DNA from: Ignavibacteria bacterium
GTDB lineage: Bacteria; Bacteroidota; Ignavibacteria; Tepidaquicellales; Tepidaquicellaceae
Reading direction: 5' to 3'
Assembly (NCBI GenBank): GCA_016783945.1
Contig: JADHVP010000006.1
Coordinates: 1 to 57,763 of the forward strand
Length of the DNA: 57,763 nt
Made by a program: the position numbers and the translations under genes. The number at the start of each line of letters is the position of its first letter. Position 1 is the stretch's first letter. This document shows positions 1-9,319 of this stretch, piece by piece. The notes beneath the pieces are model-generated. The model worked only from the letters and a program-made list of their open reading frames with translations, was not told the DNA's origin and did no database searches.

Positions 1-110
1 AGTTCGAACTCAGTTTCCCAGTATCTCAGTACGTACTGTTCGAGTTCTGTTATTTTGCTTACTTCACTAATTGAATAGTAAAGTTTTTTCATTGAGAAAT
101 TTTTTTTCAT
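1..110 (-). CDS. MerR-family transcriptional regulator, N-terminal part (runs off left edge)
   Basis: The first 36 codons are present. Reading from 110 leftward gives a short leader, then MKKLYYSISEVSKI and a segment ending VLRYWETEFE. The pattern (K)LYYSIxEVxxI followed by LRYWExEF is the typical start of the winged-helix DNA-binding domain of MerR-like regulators in Bacteroidota-type genomes. Either the Met at 110 or the one 18 bases further in could be the start. The gene is divergent from the amidohydrolase at 314, so the AT-rich 200 bases between them should hold both promoters. No effector domain is visible, so its target is unknown. Confidence 0.75.
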   Translation of the reverse strand, partial: MKKNFSMKKLYYSISEVSKITELEQYVLRYWETEFE

Positions 111-313
111 GTTCAATGTTTTACTTTCGATAAAGATATATATATACTAATTATATTTCAATACATTTGTTAAAAAAATTAGTATAACTTATAAATTAAT
201 AAGACAGTTAAATTAATCTATTTAAGGTCGGTTTTACGGTAAAAATGCATTTCTAAAGAGTGCATATTTTGTTATGTTAATTTACTTTTTATAAAATTAA
301 TTTTCTAATAAAA

Positions 314-2047
314 ATGTTCACTAAATCAATTTTTCTGCGGAATTTTATCTCTCTTTTAAGAAATTACATGTTACTGAATATAATGATGATACTGACATTT
401 AGTTTGTTTATGATGTCATGTTCGAAATCACCCGATACTATTTATACGAATGGGAAAATTTATACATTTGATGAAAACAATGCAGTGGTAGAAGCCGTTG
501 CTGTTTTAGATGGAAAAATAATAGACGTTGGATCGTCTGTTGATTTCAAGGAAAAGTATGATATTGAAAATGTAATAGACCTTGAAGGTAAGGTTGTGCT
601 GCCGGGATTTATAGATTCTGAGGGTTCTCTTATAGAGTTTTCTAAGAATCTTAATTTTTTAAATTTAGCATTTATTAAAAGTCTGAAAGAAGTACTGGAT
701 CTTATCTCTCAAAAAATTGAATCTTCAAAGGATGGTAATTGGATTGGAGGTTATGGATGGAGCGAACTCAATTTACCGGAAGAAGAACTGATTGCAATGG
801 ATAGAACCACTCTCGATGAAGTTGCTCCGAATCACAATGTTTATCTAATCAATATTGCAGCGAATACAGTTTGGTGTAATACAAAATTACTTGAGACATT
901 GCAAATCAATAAGGATACACCATCACCTGAAGGTGGTGAGATTGAAAAAGATGAAAACGGAGTGCCAACTGGAATGTTATACGATTCTGCAGTAAATCTT
1001 GTAAAAGAAAAAGTACCTGAATTATCTAAGGAAGAATTGATGCAATTTGTCGAGCAAGGTTCAGCGGAATTATTGAAATATGGAATTACAGAAGTTCATG
1101 ACAGGACCGTTGGAGGTAATGCAATCGATCTGTTTAAAGAAATGATTGATAATAATAAACTCCCGATAAGAGTCTATGCAGTGCTAACCGGCAATGAAAA
1201 AACATTCGATGAGTATTTACAGAAAGGGATAGAGGTTGATTATAAAAATAAGCTAACAGTAAGAGCCGTATCTCTTGATTACGACGGTGCATTTTTAATA
1301 CAGGATGCTGCAATGAGAGACGACTATAATGAAGAACCTCTAAGGAAAATTCCTTACAGCGATGAATTTGACATTGAGGAAATATTCAGGAAAGCTTATG
1401 ATAAGAATTTTCAATTCATGGTAAAAGCAGTAGGCGACCGTGCAGTGAAATCATCGCTTAATGCAATAGAAAAAGTTCTGAAAGAAAAGAATGCAAGCGA
1501 TCACAGGACTGTGCTCGAACATGTTGAGTTTGTTGAACAACCAGACCTCGAAAGATTGAAGTCATTAAAAATAATTCCTTCAGTAAGACCTGACATCTGT
1601 ATGGAAGATATGTTCATAATAAATGAGAGGATTGCTGCCAAAAATATAAGTGATTTTGCTTTGTGGAATTCTTTAATACAATCAGCAGGGATGATTACAA
1701 CCGGTTCGGATTTTCCTTTTCATCAGATCAACCCTTTTATTCAGATTTATTATCTGACAACAAGACAATTCACAGACACTTCTTTCACAGATGTTCCGAA
1801 TATAGATCAAAAGATATCGTTGATAGAAGCGATTAAATCTTATACGGTCTGGGCTGCATATTCTTCTTTTGAAGAGAACACGAAAGGCAGTCTGGAAATC
1901 GGAAAATTTGCGGACATGATTGTAATATCGAACGATATTTTTAACTCTGACAGTAAAGGATTACTTAAAACGAAAGTTCTGAAAACAATTATAAATGGGG
2001 AAGTTGTATATGAGCTTGCTAATGAAAAACTACCTGCTGGAAAATAA
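314..2047 (+). CDS. Amidohydrolase (YtcJ-like) lipoprotein with degenerate metal site
   Basis: Amidohydrolase-3/YtcJ-type fold of 577 residues. The N-terminus has a hydrophobic stretch ending in a lipobox (LFMMSC, Cys36), so the protein is probably membrane anchored outside the cytoplasm. The true start may be the Met at 368 (residue 19). The family frame is clear: TNGKIYTFD, the PGFID strand near residue 97, GDRAV near 374, LEHVEF, TGSDFP, and a late GKFADMIVI. The metal ligands are not: the HxH normally after PGFID reads E-G-S (103-105), and the His normally before AxGDRA is Lys371. The EH and TGSD elements remain. A catalytic deacylase/deformylase role is therefore doubtful. It sits 17 bases upstream of prmC and may share its transcript. 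Confidence 0.8.
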   Translation: MFTKSIFLRNFISLLRNYMLLNIMMILTFSLFMMSCSKSPDTIYTNGKIYTFDENNAVVEAVAVLDGKIIDVGSSVDFKEKYDIENVIDLEGKVVLPGFIDSEGSLIEFSKNLNFLNLAFIKSLKEVLDLISQKIESSKDGNWIGGYGWSELNLPEEELIAMDRTTLDEVAPNHNVYLINIAANTVWCNTKLLETLQINKDTPSPEGGEIEKDENGVPTGMLYDSAVNLVKEKVPELSKEELMQFVEQGSAELLKYGITEVHDRTVGGNAIDLFKEMIDNNKLPIRVYAVLTGNEKTFDEYLQKGIEVDYKNKLTVRAVSLDYDGAFLIQDAAMRDDYNEEPLRKIPYSDEFDIEEIFRKAYDKNFQFMVKAVGDRAVKSSLNAIEKVLKEKNASDHRTVLEHVEFVEQPDLERLKSLKIIPSVRPDICMEDMFIINERIAAKNISDFALWNSLIQSAGMITTGSDFPFHQINPFIQIYYLTTRQFTDTSFTDVPNIDQKISLIEAIKSYTVWAAYSSFEENTKGSLEIGKFADMIVISNDIFNSDSKGLLKTKVLKTIINGEVVYELANEKLPAGK

Positions 2048-2064
2048 AGTAAATTTGAAAATAA

Positions 2065-2946
2065 ATGCCCGAGAAGACACTTAAGACGTTGTTAGAAATT
2101 TTAAACTTTTCTTCTGAGCTTTTAGAAAAAGAAAATGTAAGCGATGCAAGATTGAATGTTGAATTAATGTTGTCTGAAGCGTTGAAGTGCGATAGAGTTC
2201 GTTTATATATGGATTTTGATAGACCGCTGTTAAAAGATGAAGTAGATTCTTTTAAAGTATTATTGAAAAGACGTCTTAATAAAGAACCGTTACAGTATAT
2301 TTTAGGTAAGACGAATTTTTATGGATATGATTTTGTAGTGAATAAAAATGTTCTGATACCACGACCTGACACGGAAATATTAGTCGAAAAAGTTCTCGAT
2401 GATATTAAAGAATCGGGAAAGAAGCATGTAAATATTTTTGAAATAGGAACGGGTTCCGGGTGTATATCTATTGCTTTATCTAAAGAGTTAAGTAAAAAAG
2501 GTATTGAGCATCTAATAAAAGCAATTGATATTTCCGATGCAGTTATTAACGTTGCTAAAGGTAATAAAGAATTAAATGGTGTTGATGATAGCAATGTTAT
2601 TTTTCAGAAGAGCAACCTGTTTGATATTGAATCCTTGAATGAGAAATATGATTACATAGTATCTAATCCTCCTTATATTTCAAAAGAGGAGTACGATAAA
2701 CTTGACGATGAGATAAGACACTTCGAACCAAAAGTTTCTTTATCAGATGATGAGGATGGTTTTAAATTTTTCAAAAAGTTATTTGATTTACTTTCTAACG
2801 GCAATAAAGGTACAAAAGCATTTTTTGAAATTGGATATGACCAAAAGCATGAACTTGAATCACTATTGGAAAAAATGAGTTTTAATGATTTTAAATTTTA
2901 TGAAGATTACAGTAAAATATACAGGGTATTAAAGATTAATTTATGA
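2065..2946 (+). CDS. prmC: Peptide chain release factor N5-glutamine methyltransferase PrmC
   Basis: Uses S-adenosylmethionine to methylate the glutamine of the GGQ motif in release factors RF1/RF2. The 293 residues match the usual length. The N-terminal helical substrate-binding domain is followed by IPRPDTE (98-104), the SAM-binding motif EIGTGSGCI (126-134) and the catalytic NPPYIS (201-206) of glutamine N-methyltransferases. The stop overlaps the start of dtd by four bases (ATGA), so the two are translationally coupled. No oddities seen. Confidence 0.95.
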   Translation: MPEKTLKTLLEILNFSSELLEKENVSDARLNVELMLSEALKCDRVRLYMDFDRPLLKDEVDSFKVLLKRRLNKEPLQYILGKTNFYGYDFVVNKNVLIPRPDTEILVEKVLDDIKESGKKHVNIFEIGTGSGCISIALSKELSKKGIEHLIKAIDISDAVINVAKGNKELNGVDDSNVIFQKSNLFDIESLNEKYDYIVSNPPYISKEEYDKLDDEIRHFEPKVSLSDDEDGFKFFKKLFDLLSNGNKGTKAFFEIGYDQKHELESLLEKMSFNDFKFYEDYSKIYRVLKINL

Positions 2947-3392
2947 TAGCAGTTGTACAAAGGGTTTCCGAAGCAAGTGTCACTATTGAGGATAAGATTC
3001 ATAATAAAATTGGCAGGGGATTTCTCGTTTTACTCGGAATTAGAAAAGGAGATACGGTAACAACTCTCAAGACATTAGCAAAGAAGGTAATTGATTTGAG
3101 AATATTTCCAGACGAGAATGATAAAATGAATTTAAGTCTTAAAGATGTTGATGGGGAGGTTCTTGTGATATCCCAGTTTACTCTTTGCTCAGATATTGAA
3201 AAGAGCGGTAACAGACCGAGTTTTATATTTGCGGAGGAACCGGAAAAAGCCTCTGCTCTTTATGAAAAATTCATAGATGAATTGCGAGAGTATTACAAAA
3301 GTGATAAAGTATTTGGAGGAGTATTCGCTGCTTATATGAAAATCAAACTTGAAAATGACGGACCTGTTACAATCATACTCGAAAGAAATTAA
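2943..3392 (+). CDS. dtd: D-aminoacyl-tRNA deacylase
   Basis: Cytoplasmic proofreading enzyme that removes D-amino acids (and glycine mischarged on tRNA-Ala) from tRNA. The 149 residues equal the family length. Both signature elements are present: SQFTL (77-81) with NRPSF (90-94), and NDGPVT (138-143), which holds the Gly-cisPro pair that excludes L-amino acids. One small variation is GVFAAYM where GxFGAxM is usual. It overlaps prmC by four bases and is ten bases ahead of the next gene, so it is the middle of a small operon. Confidence 0.94.
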   Translation: MIAVVQRVSEASVTIEDKIHNKIGRGFLVLLGIRKGDTVTTLKTLAKKVIDLRIFPDENDKMNLSLKDVDGEVLVISQFTLCSDIEKSGNRPSFIFAEEPEKASALYEKFIDELREYYKSDKVFGGVFAAYMKIKLENDGPVTIILERN

Positions 3393-3401
3393 TTTAGAAT
3401 A

Positions 3402-4295
3402 ATGGACAAAAGATCAGTTTGCATAATAGGTGTCGGTAAGGTTGGTTCTGCTTTAGCTTTTGAATTTATTGAAGCAGACTTTCAAAATGTATTTCTCATT
3501 GATAAAAACCTTGCAAGAGTTAGTCGAATTGCAAAACGTTCAAAAAAGTTTAAATACTCAACAAGGTATAAAAATGAATTCATCAATGGGTCTGACATCA
3601 TAATAATTTCTGTCCAGGATAGTATCCTAGGAAGTGTTATTAAAAAATTGCAAACATTAAAGATTGATTACAGCAGTAAGATTCTTTTACATACAAGCGG
3701 TGCGATTAACTCAGATGTTTTTAATCTTCTAAAAATAAGTAAGAACCAGGTTGGTTCTTTTCACCCAATACAGACATTTAATAGGTTTCAGTATAGCAGG
3801 AGCAAAGTTCTCGAAGGTATATATTTTGGAATTGAAGGTGGAATAAAAGCAAGGAAGTTCCAAAAGGAATTGTGTAAAAAATTTAAATCTTATTATATTG
3901 AAATTCCAAAAGAAAAAAAGCTAATTTACCATACAGCATGTGTAATAGCATCAAATTTTCTTGTTACTTATATTAATATACTTTCGGATATAATTAAGAT
4001 GATAGGATTAAAAGAAGATAAAACTTATAAAATATTTGAACCAATTATTATCGAGACTTTGTTAAATATATCAAGGCACGGTCATGTGAAGTCATTAACA
4101 GGTCCTTACGAAAGATATGATTTGGTCACTATTAAAGGGCATTTGCAATCAATGGTGGAAGAAAACCCTTTGTTGATTCCATTTTATGTATCGTTAGCTA
4201 AAGAGACAATAGGTGTGGCTTTAAAGAAAAAAAGTATTACTAAAACTGAAGCAGTAGAGTTAAAAAAAGTACTGGACAAATTTAATAAATCATAA
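3402..4295 (+). CDS. Rossmann-fold/DUF2520 dehydrogenase-like protein
   Basis: The N-terminus has a dinucleotide-binding strand-turn-helix (CIIGVGKVGSALA, residues 7-19) and a following acidic residue in FLIDKN that would suit NAD(H) binding. The middle carries SFHPIQTF, the hallmark of the DUF2520 family, followed by a helical C-terminal half like that of 6-phosphogluconate/ketopantoate-reductase-type dimers. Known members are annotated only as F420/NADP-dependent-oxidoreductase-like; the substrate is unknown. It is ten bases after dtd and probably the third gene of the prmC-dtd unit. Confidence 0.85.
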   Translation: MDKRSVCIIGVGKVGSALAFEFIEADFQNVFLIDKNLARVSRIAKRSKKFKYSTRYKNEFINGSDIIIISVQDSILGSVIKKLQTLKIDYSSKILLHTSGAINSDVFNLLKISKNQVGSFHPIQTFNRFQYSRSKVLEGIYFGIEGGIKARKFQKELCKKFKSYYIEIPKEKKLIYHTACVIASNFLVTYINILSDIIKMIGLKEDKTYKIFEPIIIETLLNISRHGHVKSLTGPYERYDLVTIKGHLQSMVEENPLLIPFYVSLAKETIGVALKKKSITKTEAVELKKVLDKFNKS

Positions 4296-4321
4296 ATTTA
4301 AACAAGAAGTAAACAAAGAAA

Positions 4322-4978
4322 ATGTTTAGAAAAAAAAACCTTTGCGTATTTGTTATCTTGTTCCTTCAAAGTTCATTCATATATCCACAGGTTAATCATT
4401 ACGATGTTTTGAAGAAATCCGAGATACTATCCTTACGAAGCATTAGCCCGATTGATCTGTCAGCGAGTAAAAGTGCTGGAGGTCTTTTTGTATCACCATT
4501 GGTTGGATTAGAATTCCCATTTCGTGAATTTAGCAATACTGCTACAACAGGTTTAACATACGGAGTCAAATTAGAGTTTGCATCGAAAGATATTTATCCG
4601 TTTGTAATAGGTGGTATGTTTCAGCAACAACTAAATAAAGGTGATGTGGAATTTAAAACAGTTAATCGTTTGGATATTTTGGAAACTACTATAAACTCGT
4701 TTGGACTTAGTCTGGATATGATTTTGAATAAATATATAAAATCGGAATTCACGATACCCTTTGTAACACTTGAAGCAAAGTATTTAACAATTCAAAGAGA
4801 AATCTCACCGCCTTTAAATACATTAGGGCTTGAAACATCCGAAAATGTTTTTGGTATTACAGGGGGATTAGGTTTTACTTTATATATTTTCGATTTATAT
4901 GGTACATATACTTATGCACAGAATTACAGCTCCTTTGCTGTAAAGGCACGTTTTCACTTTCCTCTAATTAAATTCTAA
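4322..4978 (+). CDS. Exported outer-membrane barrel-like protein, function unknown
   Basis: The 218 residues start with a basic n-region and a hydrophobic core ending near IYPQ, a plausible Sec signal. The rest alternates polar and hydrophobic residues with many aromatic and Gly turns (FVSPLVGLEF, GLTYGVKLEF, FGITGGLGFTLYIF) and ends in an aromatic-terminated strand (ARFHFPLIKF), the usual end of outer-membrane beta-barrels. No named family is recognised. Its stop overlaps the stop of the convergent glycosyltransferase gene by four bases. It is 26 bases after the DUF2520 gene and probably in the same transcript. Confidence 0.7.
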   Translation: MFRKKNLCVFVILFLQSSFIYPQVNHYDVLKKSEILSLRSISPIDLSASKSAGGLFVSPLVGLEFPFREFSNTATTGLTYGVKLEFASKDIYPFVIGGMFQQQLNKGDVEFKTVNRLDILETTINSFGLSLDMILNKYIKSEFTIPFVTLEAKYLTIQREISPPLNTLGLETSENVFGITGGLGFTLYIFDLYGTYTYAQNYSSFAVKARFHFPLIKF

Positions 4979-6078
4979 AATTTTCTTTCTTTCCAGTTAA
5001 TTCTTTTACCGAAAACAAAACTCAATGGTAATAGTAATCCGTATATTGCAAAGTATATTTGAAATAGTGGATAATACTTAAACAGATTTTTTATTTTTAA
5101 TTTTTTGTAAACAGGGACAGTGATGAGGAGTTCGGAGAGAATTTTAATTAATACAAAAAGTAAATATGCAAAAGGGTCAATAAATAGAAAACCGAAGAGT
5201 AGTACAAAGTTCATTGCATAGAGTTCGAAGCCAAGTATGTATCCAAGGTAATTGATGTCGGTACCTCCTCTGAACCATCTCCTCTTTTGGTTATATAATT
5301 CTTTCAAACTATTACAAGGCTCTGTCATAACAATTGCCCGATGATTTAACGGGTACTTTAAATCGTATGTTTTATCAGCATCAATCGTTCTCATTAATGC
5401 AAGGTCTTCGGTAACTGAAAAGCCAACATTACTGTAACCTCCTATTTCATTGTAAACGTTTCTGGTAAAAGTAAGGTTGTTACCAAGACAACTTAAAATC
5501 ATTTTTATTCCGGAACTGCACGAAGCTATTGATAGTAAGTAAATCCAGTCAAGTGATTGCATTTTTGCAAATAAGGATTTGTGAGCTTTTATCAAAGTAA
5601 AACCGCAGACCATAGAAGTTCTGTCGTCATAATATTTTACTGTTTCTTCTATCCAATTCTCAGGTACTTCACAATCTGCATCTGTTGTGAATATTATAGT
5701 ACCGTTCGCTTTTTGAATTGCCGTGTCGATTGCATTAGCTTTTCCTTTAAGGCTCGTTGTTTCTAGGTCGTTCGAATCAATAACTTTAAACTGTTTGTAT
5801 CCAATTGTTTCAGTTATCATTATATCTTTAGTTTTATCTGTGGATTTGTCATTCACTAAGATGATTTCGAGTAAATTCTTATCATATTTTAAATTTTTTA
5901 AGAACTTAATGCAGTTTGCAATAATTGCTTCTTCGTTGCGAGCTGCTACGATGACCGATACACTTAGTTTGTTTGCACGGGTTTGCTTTTTTAGAAAGCT
6001 TGATCTAACATATCCATACAAAAATAATGAATGTAGTATTAGGTAAATCAAAGAAATTATAAGGAAGAGTAAATCCAT
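4975..6078 (-). CDS. Membrane family 2 glycosyltransferase
   Basis: One N-terminal membrane segment (residues 2-22) is followed by a GT-A domain: VSVIVAARNEE, then ILVNDKSTDKT, the metal-binding DADCE, a TEDLAL segment, and QKRRW, the acceptor-site Q(R/Q)xRW motif of processive GT2 enzymes. About three hydrophobic segments close the C-terminus. The 367-residue size and layout fit enzymes that extend cell-surface or lipid-linked glycans at the cytoplasmic face. The acceptor cannot be told from the sequence. It converges with the barrel-like gene at 4322. Confidence 0.88.
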   Translation of the reverse strand: MDLLFLIISLIYLILHSLFLYGYVRSSFLKKQTRANKLSVSVIVAARNEEAIIANCIKFLKNLKYDKNLLEIILVNDKSTDKTKDIMITETIGYKQFKVIDSNDLETTSLKGKANAIDTAIQKANGTIIFTTDADCEVPENWIEETVKYYDDRTSMVCGFTLIKAHKSLFAKMQSLDWIYLLSIASCSSGIKMILSCLGNNLTFTRNVYNEIGGYSNVGFSVTEDLALMRTIDADKTYDLKYPLNHRAIVMTEPCNSLKELYNQKRRWFRGGTDINYLGYILGFELYAMNFVLLFGFLFIDPFAYLLFVLIKILSELLITVPVYKKLKIKNLFKYYPLFQIYFAIYGLLLPLSFVFGKRINWKERKF

Positions 6079-6106
6079 AGAATAAAACTTAATTTTGGAA
6101 TTTAAA

Positions 6107-6146
6107 ATAAAAAAGGTGAATTATCTATTAAGAAGATAATTCACCT
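6107..6146 (-). terminator. Rho-independent terminator after the M6-like gene
   Basis: A perfect 13-bp stem (AGGTGAATTATCT with its complement, 6114-6126 and 6134-6146) has a 7-base loop and is followed on the minus strand by a run of T. It lies 24 bases after the stop of the secreted M6-like gene and separates it from the glycosyltransferase. Confidence 0.85.
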
Positions 6147-6170
6147 CAACTTGTGTATTAACCATGCAAT

Positions 6171-9100
6171 TTATTTTACAACTGCAATTTTAATAATTCT
6201 TGTTACCGTGGCACCATCTATGGTAGCTTCAACAACTCCGTAATATATTCCGCTCTGAACATCAGCTACGTTCCAGATAATCTCATTCTCGGAATTTGAG
6301 AAAGCTGTTCCCTGAAGTGATGTAACCAGTTCCCCTGATAAGTCAAGTATTTTAACTGTTACAGCAGTTGCATTTCCGTTCAAGAAGTATCTTATATAAG
6401 TCTGGTTATCATAAACAGGGTTAGGCCAATTGTACACTTTACTTTCAGGCAGTTTATCTGAAAAAGTCTGAGGGGAAAGAATTGATTTGAAGTTATTATT
6501 TGAATGATACTTGTCTTTTAAATAATTCTTCCACAAAACATTATTATCACTATAGACATAATTTGTTTTGAAGGCATATAAATATCCATCACCACTATAC
6601 ACAACGATGCCTGTTGTATCATTTATGTTTGCTATTGCGGGTGTGGAGCTTGTATTTGGTCCTATCTTAATAGGGAAGCCGGATAGTATTTTCCCGTTAA
6701 TTCCATAAGCGTACAAATCTCCTTCGTATGTTGCGAAAAGCAAATCGAAAACATTATCACTGTTAATGTCTGCTACAGAAACACCGGAAGATATATTGCT
6801 ATTAAAATTCACAGGGAAGTTATCGAGTAAAGCACCGTTAGAATTTAACACATATATTTTATTATCAGCAGTTAAAATAATCTCCTGCTTACCATCTTTA
6901 TTGACATCTGCAAGAACAGGGGAGTGCGATATATTATTTATCGAATAGTTGTCGACGAGTTTGTTACCGTTGATAATAATTTCATTACTGTTGTTTACAA
7001 TTAGCGTGTCGATTGAATTACTGTTGAGAATATTTCCAACAACAACAAATTTGTTTTGTGTAGTAATTCTAGCGAAGTTCGTATCCTGTGTTCTTGAAAA
7101 TAACTTTATGCTGTTATTTAAAGAATCGATATTTATAAAACTTGTTGTAGAAAAGAAAAACTCACTTATTAGTCCATTAGCAAATCCCAGTACAACACCA
7201 TTTGTTGTATCATTCATAAGAGGAGGAGAACTAGGCACTCTTCCAACTGCAAAGCTGTAAAAAGATTGAACTCCTAAATTACTGAGATAAGCAATTGAGT
7301 TATGGTTTAATGAAACTAAAAGTGGTTGCGACGTTTGTTGTTGAAAAAGAAAACCAGGAATAAACATGCCATTACTATCTAATACAACTCCTACACTATC
7401 TACGAATATACCATTGCCATTATATTTGTAACCATAGGTTTTGTTCAAAGAATTAACAAAGATTTCTTCACCTGGATCCGAAGTAAAATCAAATGCTATA
7501 GCATGAGAGTTACCGCTTGTATCGATTCCAACAAATTTAGGGAATCCGGCAAGGGGCTTTATTTCATCACCACCCACTCTTACTCTTAACTTCATAATAG
7601 ATGTAATTGTATCGAATTGCGTGATGAAGATATTATTATTGGCTAATGAATAGCTTAGAGAATTCGGGAAAGATGTCGGAGTGAATTCATTCTTGTAAAT
7701 ATTTGTTGGAACATAATGGTTTCCGTTATACCAGTAATCAACAAACGTGCCATCTCCGGTAATTGCTCCGAAAGGAGTATTGATAGTTATACCTATATCC
7801 TGAGAACCTTTTGCCTCTTCAAGGTCTACTCCTTTGTGGTCAATATTATTATTGATAGTGTTCGATGAGAAATTAGCATCAATTACATTTTCATCAATAT
7901 GCCAGATTAATATGCCGCCTCGGTAATTTGCAGTGTCATCAATAAATCCGGGTAAACTCCAATCAAGTATTTCCACATTAACGATATTTCCGCTTACATT
8001 AGAAATATCATAATAAATAAATCCCTCAACATCTTTTGTATAAACTGTGGAATCAAAAAATGCTCTGTTTCTTGTATAGACTTTTTGTCCGTTATAGTTT
8101 GCATCTCTGTTTCGGTTTTCAATCAAAAAATATTCTTTCGAATTGATTAATACTTTATAAATTGTTGAGTCTGGATATGAATGTGTCGAGGAAGTTTTAA
8201 GACGGTATTCAGCATCTCCCGATGAGATTACTATTGGGTCTACCCAACCGAGGTATGTCTTTTCCCAGGCTGAAGGTTCAGGTGGAAAAATACCGTTAAA
8301 ACTGAATATTGATTGTCCATCCATTAATCCAAACCTGCCGATAGCGGTCTTACCCGTTTCAGTGTTGAACAAATCAGGTAAACCAAGATAGCTTCCGAAG
8401 CTTGCTGTTAAAATACCGTTGATTCCTAATTCCAACAAGAAATTTCCAGATATAAGACTCAATTCTCTTAACTCAGTCGAAGGAATAATTAATGTGTTCT
8501 TGATAGGGAATCCTGAGCTTGAAATATAACCATTATAAGAACTTCCAAAAAATTCCTGAAGATTCTTTAATCCTAAATAAACGGATGGTAAGTCATAAGG
8601 AGTTGGATCATAGCCAAATATGGACGTGAGATCGACATCCCTTCCAACACCGGCATGAAATATGACAAATGCTGTTTTAAGAGAATCAAACCCGGATAGA
8701 TTTATAAAACTGTCTGCTCTTGCCCATGAATCATTGAACAAATCTCCGAGCTTATTCAATGGTTCGTTTTTTAAGGGAGAATATTCTCTCATTTGCTTAG
8801 GGAGAGTTATTATTCTTCCATATAATTCGTAATTAATTATAACTTTTCCATTCGAAGACTTCTGATAATAATTTTTCAAAAACTCCAGGTGATCAATAAA
8901 ATACGCACTATCATACGGTGGAGCATCAATTACTGTATCACGTTGTGTGCCTGGATTGAAGTACTTGTTCGAAAGGTCGAATTTCCCGTTCCCAGATGAA
9001 TTGGGATCATTATCTTCCTGAAACTGAACCATTATAGCAACAACTTTGAATGTATCAGTTGATGAACTTAAATCTACTTGATTGGTAAAACGATTTTCGT

Positions 9101-9221
9101 TTCCAAATTTTAAAGGATGTGATAATGAATATGTATTGTTTCTAATTTGCTGTGAGAATAAAAAATGGCTTGTCGATATAACTAACAACAAACCAATAAG
9201 AATTCTATGAAAAATCATCAA
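6171..9221 (-). CDS. Secreted M6-like metallopeptidase-fold protein, catalytic motif lost, T9SS cargo
   Basis: 1016 residues with a signal peptide ending near LFSQ. Residues about 55-450 follow the immune-inhibitor-A/M6 peptidase layout: VVAIMVQFQED, a YYQKSSNGKV segment, LGLPDLF (279-285), FGLMDG, and AWEKTYLGWVDP. The zinc motif that should precede GLPDL as HExxH reads A273-S-F-G-S277, so both His and the catalytic Glu are gone. The C-terminal half has FG-GAP/VCBS-like repeats with calcium-type loops (DVNKDGKQE, DINSDNVFD). The end is a type A sorting domain (NWPNPVYDNQTYIRY ... GIYYGVVEA). It is probably a secreted surface-bound binding protein rather than an active protease. It lies downstream of porV behind a hairpin. 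Confidence 0.8.
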   Translation of the reverse strand: MMIFHRILIGLLLVISTSHFLFSQQIRNNTYSLSHPLKFGNENRFTNQVDLSSSTDTFKVVAIMVQFQEDNDPNSSGNGKFDLSNKYFNPGTQRDTVIDAPPYDSAYFIDHLEFLKNYYQKSSNGKVIINYELYGRIITLPKQMREYSPLKNEPLNKLGDLFNDSWARADSFINLSGFDSLKTAFVIFHAGVGRDVDLTSIFGYDPTPYDLPSVYLGLKNLQEFFGSSYNGYISSSGFPIKNTLIIPSTELRELSLISGNFLLELGINGILTASFGSYLGLPDLFNTETGKTAIGRFGLMDGQSIFSFNGIFPPEPSAWEKTYLGWVDPIVISSGDAEYRLKTSSTHSYPDSTIYKVLINSKEYFLIENRNRDANYNGQKVYTRNRAFFDSTVYTKDVEGFIYYDISNVSGNIVNVEILDWSLPGFIDDTANYRGGILIWHIDENVIDANFSSNTINNNIDHKGVDLEEAKGSQDIGITINTPFGAITGDGTFVDYWYNGNHYVPTNIYKNEFTPTSFPNSLSYSLANNNIFITQFDTITSIMKLRVRVGGDEIKPLAGFPKFVGIDTSGNSHAIAFDFTSDPGEEIFVNSLNKTYGYKYNGNGIFVDSVGVVLDSNGMFIPGFLFQQQTSQPLLVSLNHNSIAYLSNLGVQSFYSFAVGRVPSSPPLMNDTTNGVVLGFANGLISEFFFSTTSFINIDSLNNSIKLFSRTQDTNFARITTQNKFVVVGNILNSNSIDTLIVNNSNEIIINGNKLVDNYSINNISHSPVLADVNKDGKQEIILTADNKIYVLNSNGALLDNFPVNFNSNISSGVSVADINSDNVFDLLFATYEGDLYAYGINGKILSGFPIKIGPNTSSTPAIANINDTTGIVVYSGDGYLYAFKTNYVYSDNNVLWKNYLKDKYHSNNNFKSILSPQTFSDKLPESKVYNWPNPVYDNQTYIRYFLNGNATAVTVKILDLSGELVTSLQGTAFSNSENEIIWNVADVQSGIYYGVVEATIDGATVTRIIKIAVVK

Positions 9222-9250
9222 TTATTATTTTTATAGGTTATGTCAATAAA

Positions 9251-9295
9251 AGAGTAATCCACAGTTCTTAATAAGGTTAAAAAACTGTGGATTAC
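9251..9295 (-). terminator. Hairpin after porV, probable terminator
   Basis: A perfect 13-bp stem (GTAATCCACAGTT, 9254-9266, with its complement 9283-9295) is followed on the minus strand by a loose T-rich tract. It lies between the porV stop and the start of the M6-like gene, so it may end or attenuate the porU-porV transcript. Confidence 0.7.
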
Positions 9296-9319
9296 ATAAT
9301 TTCTTTTTAATAGTATTAC

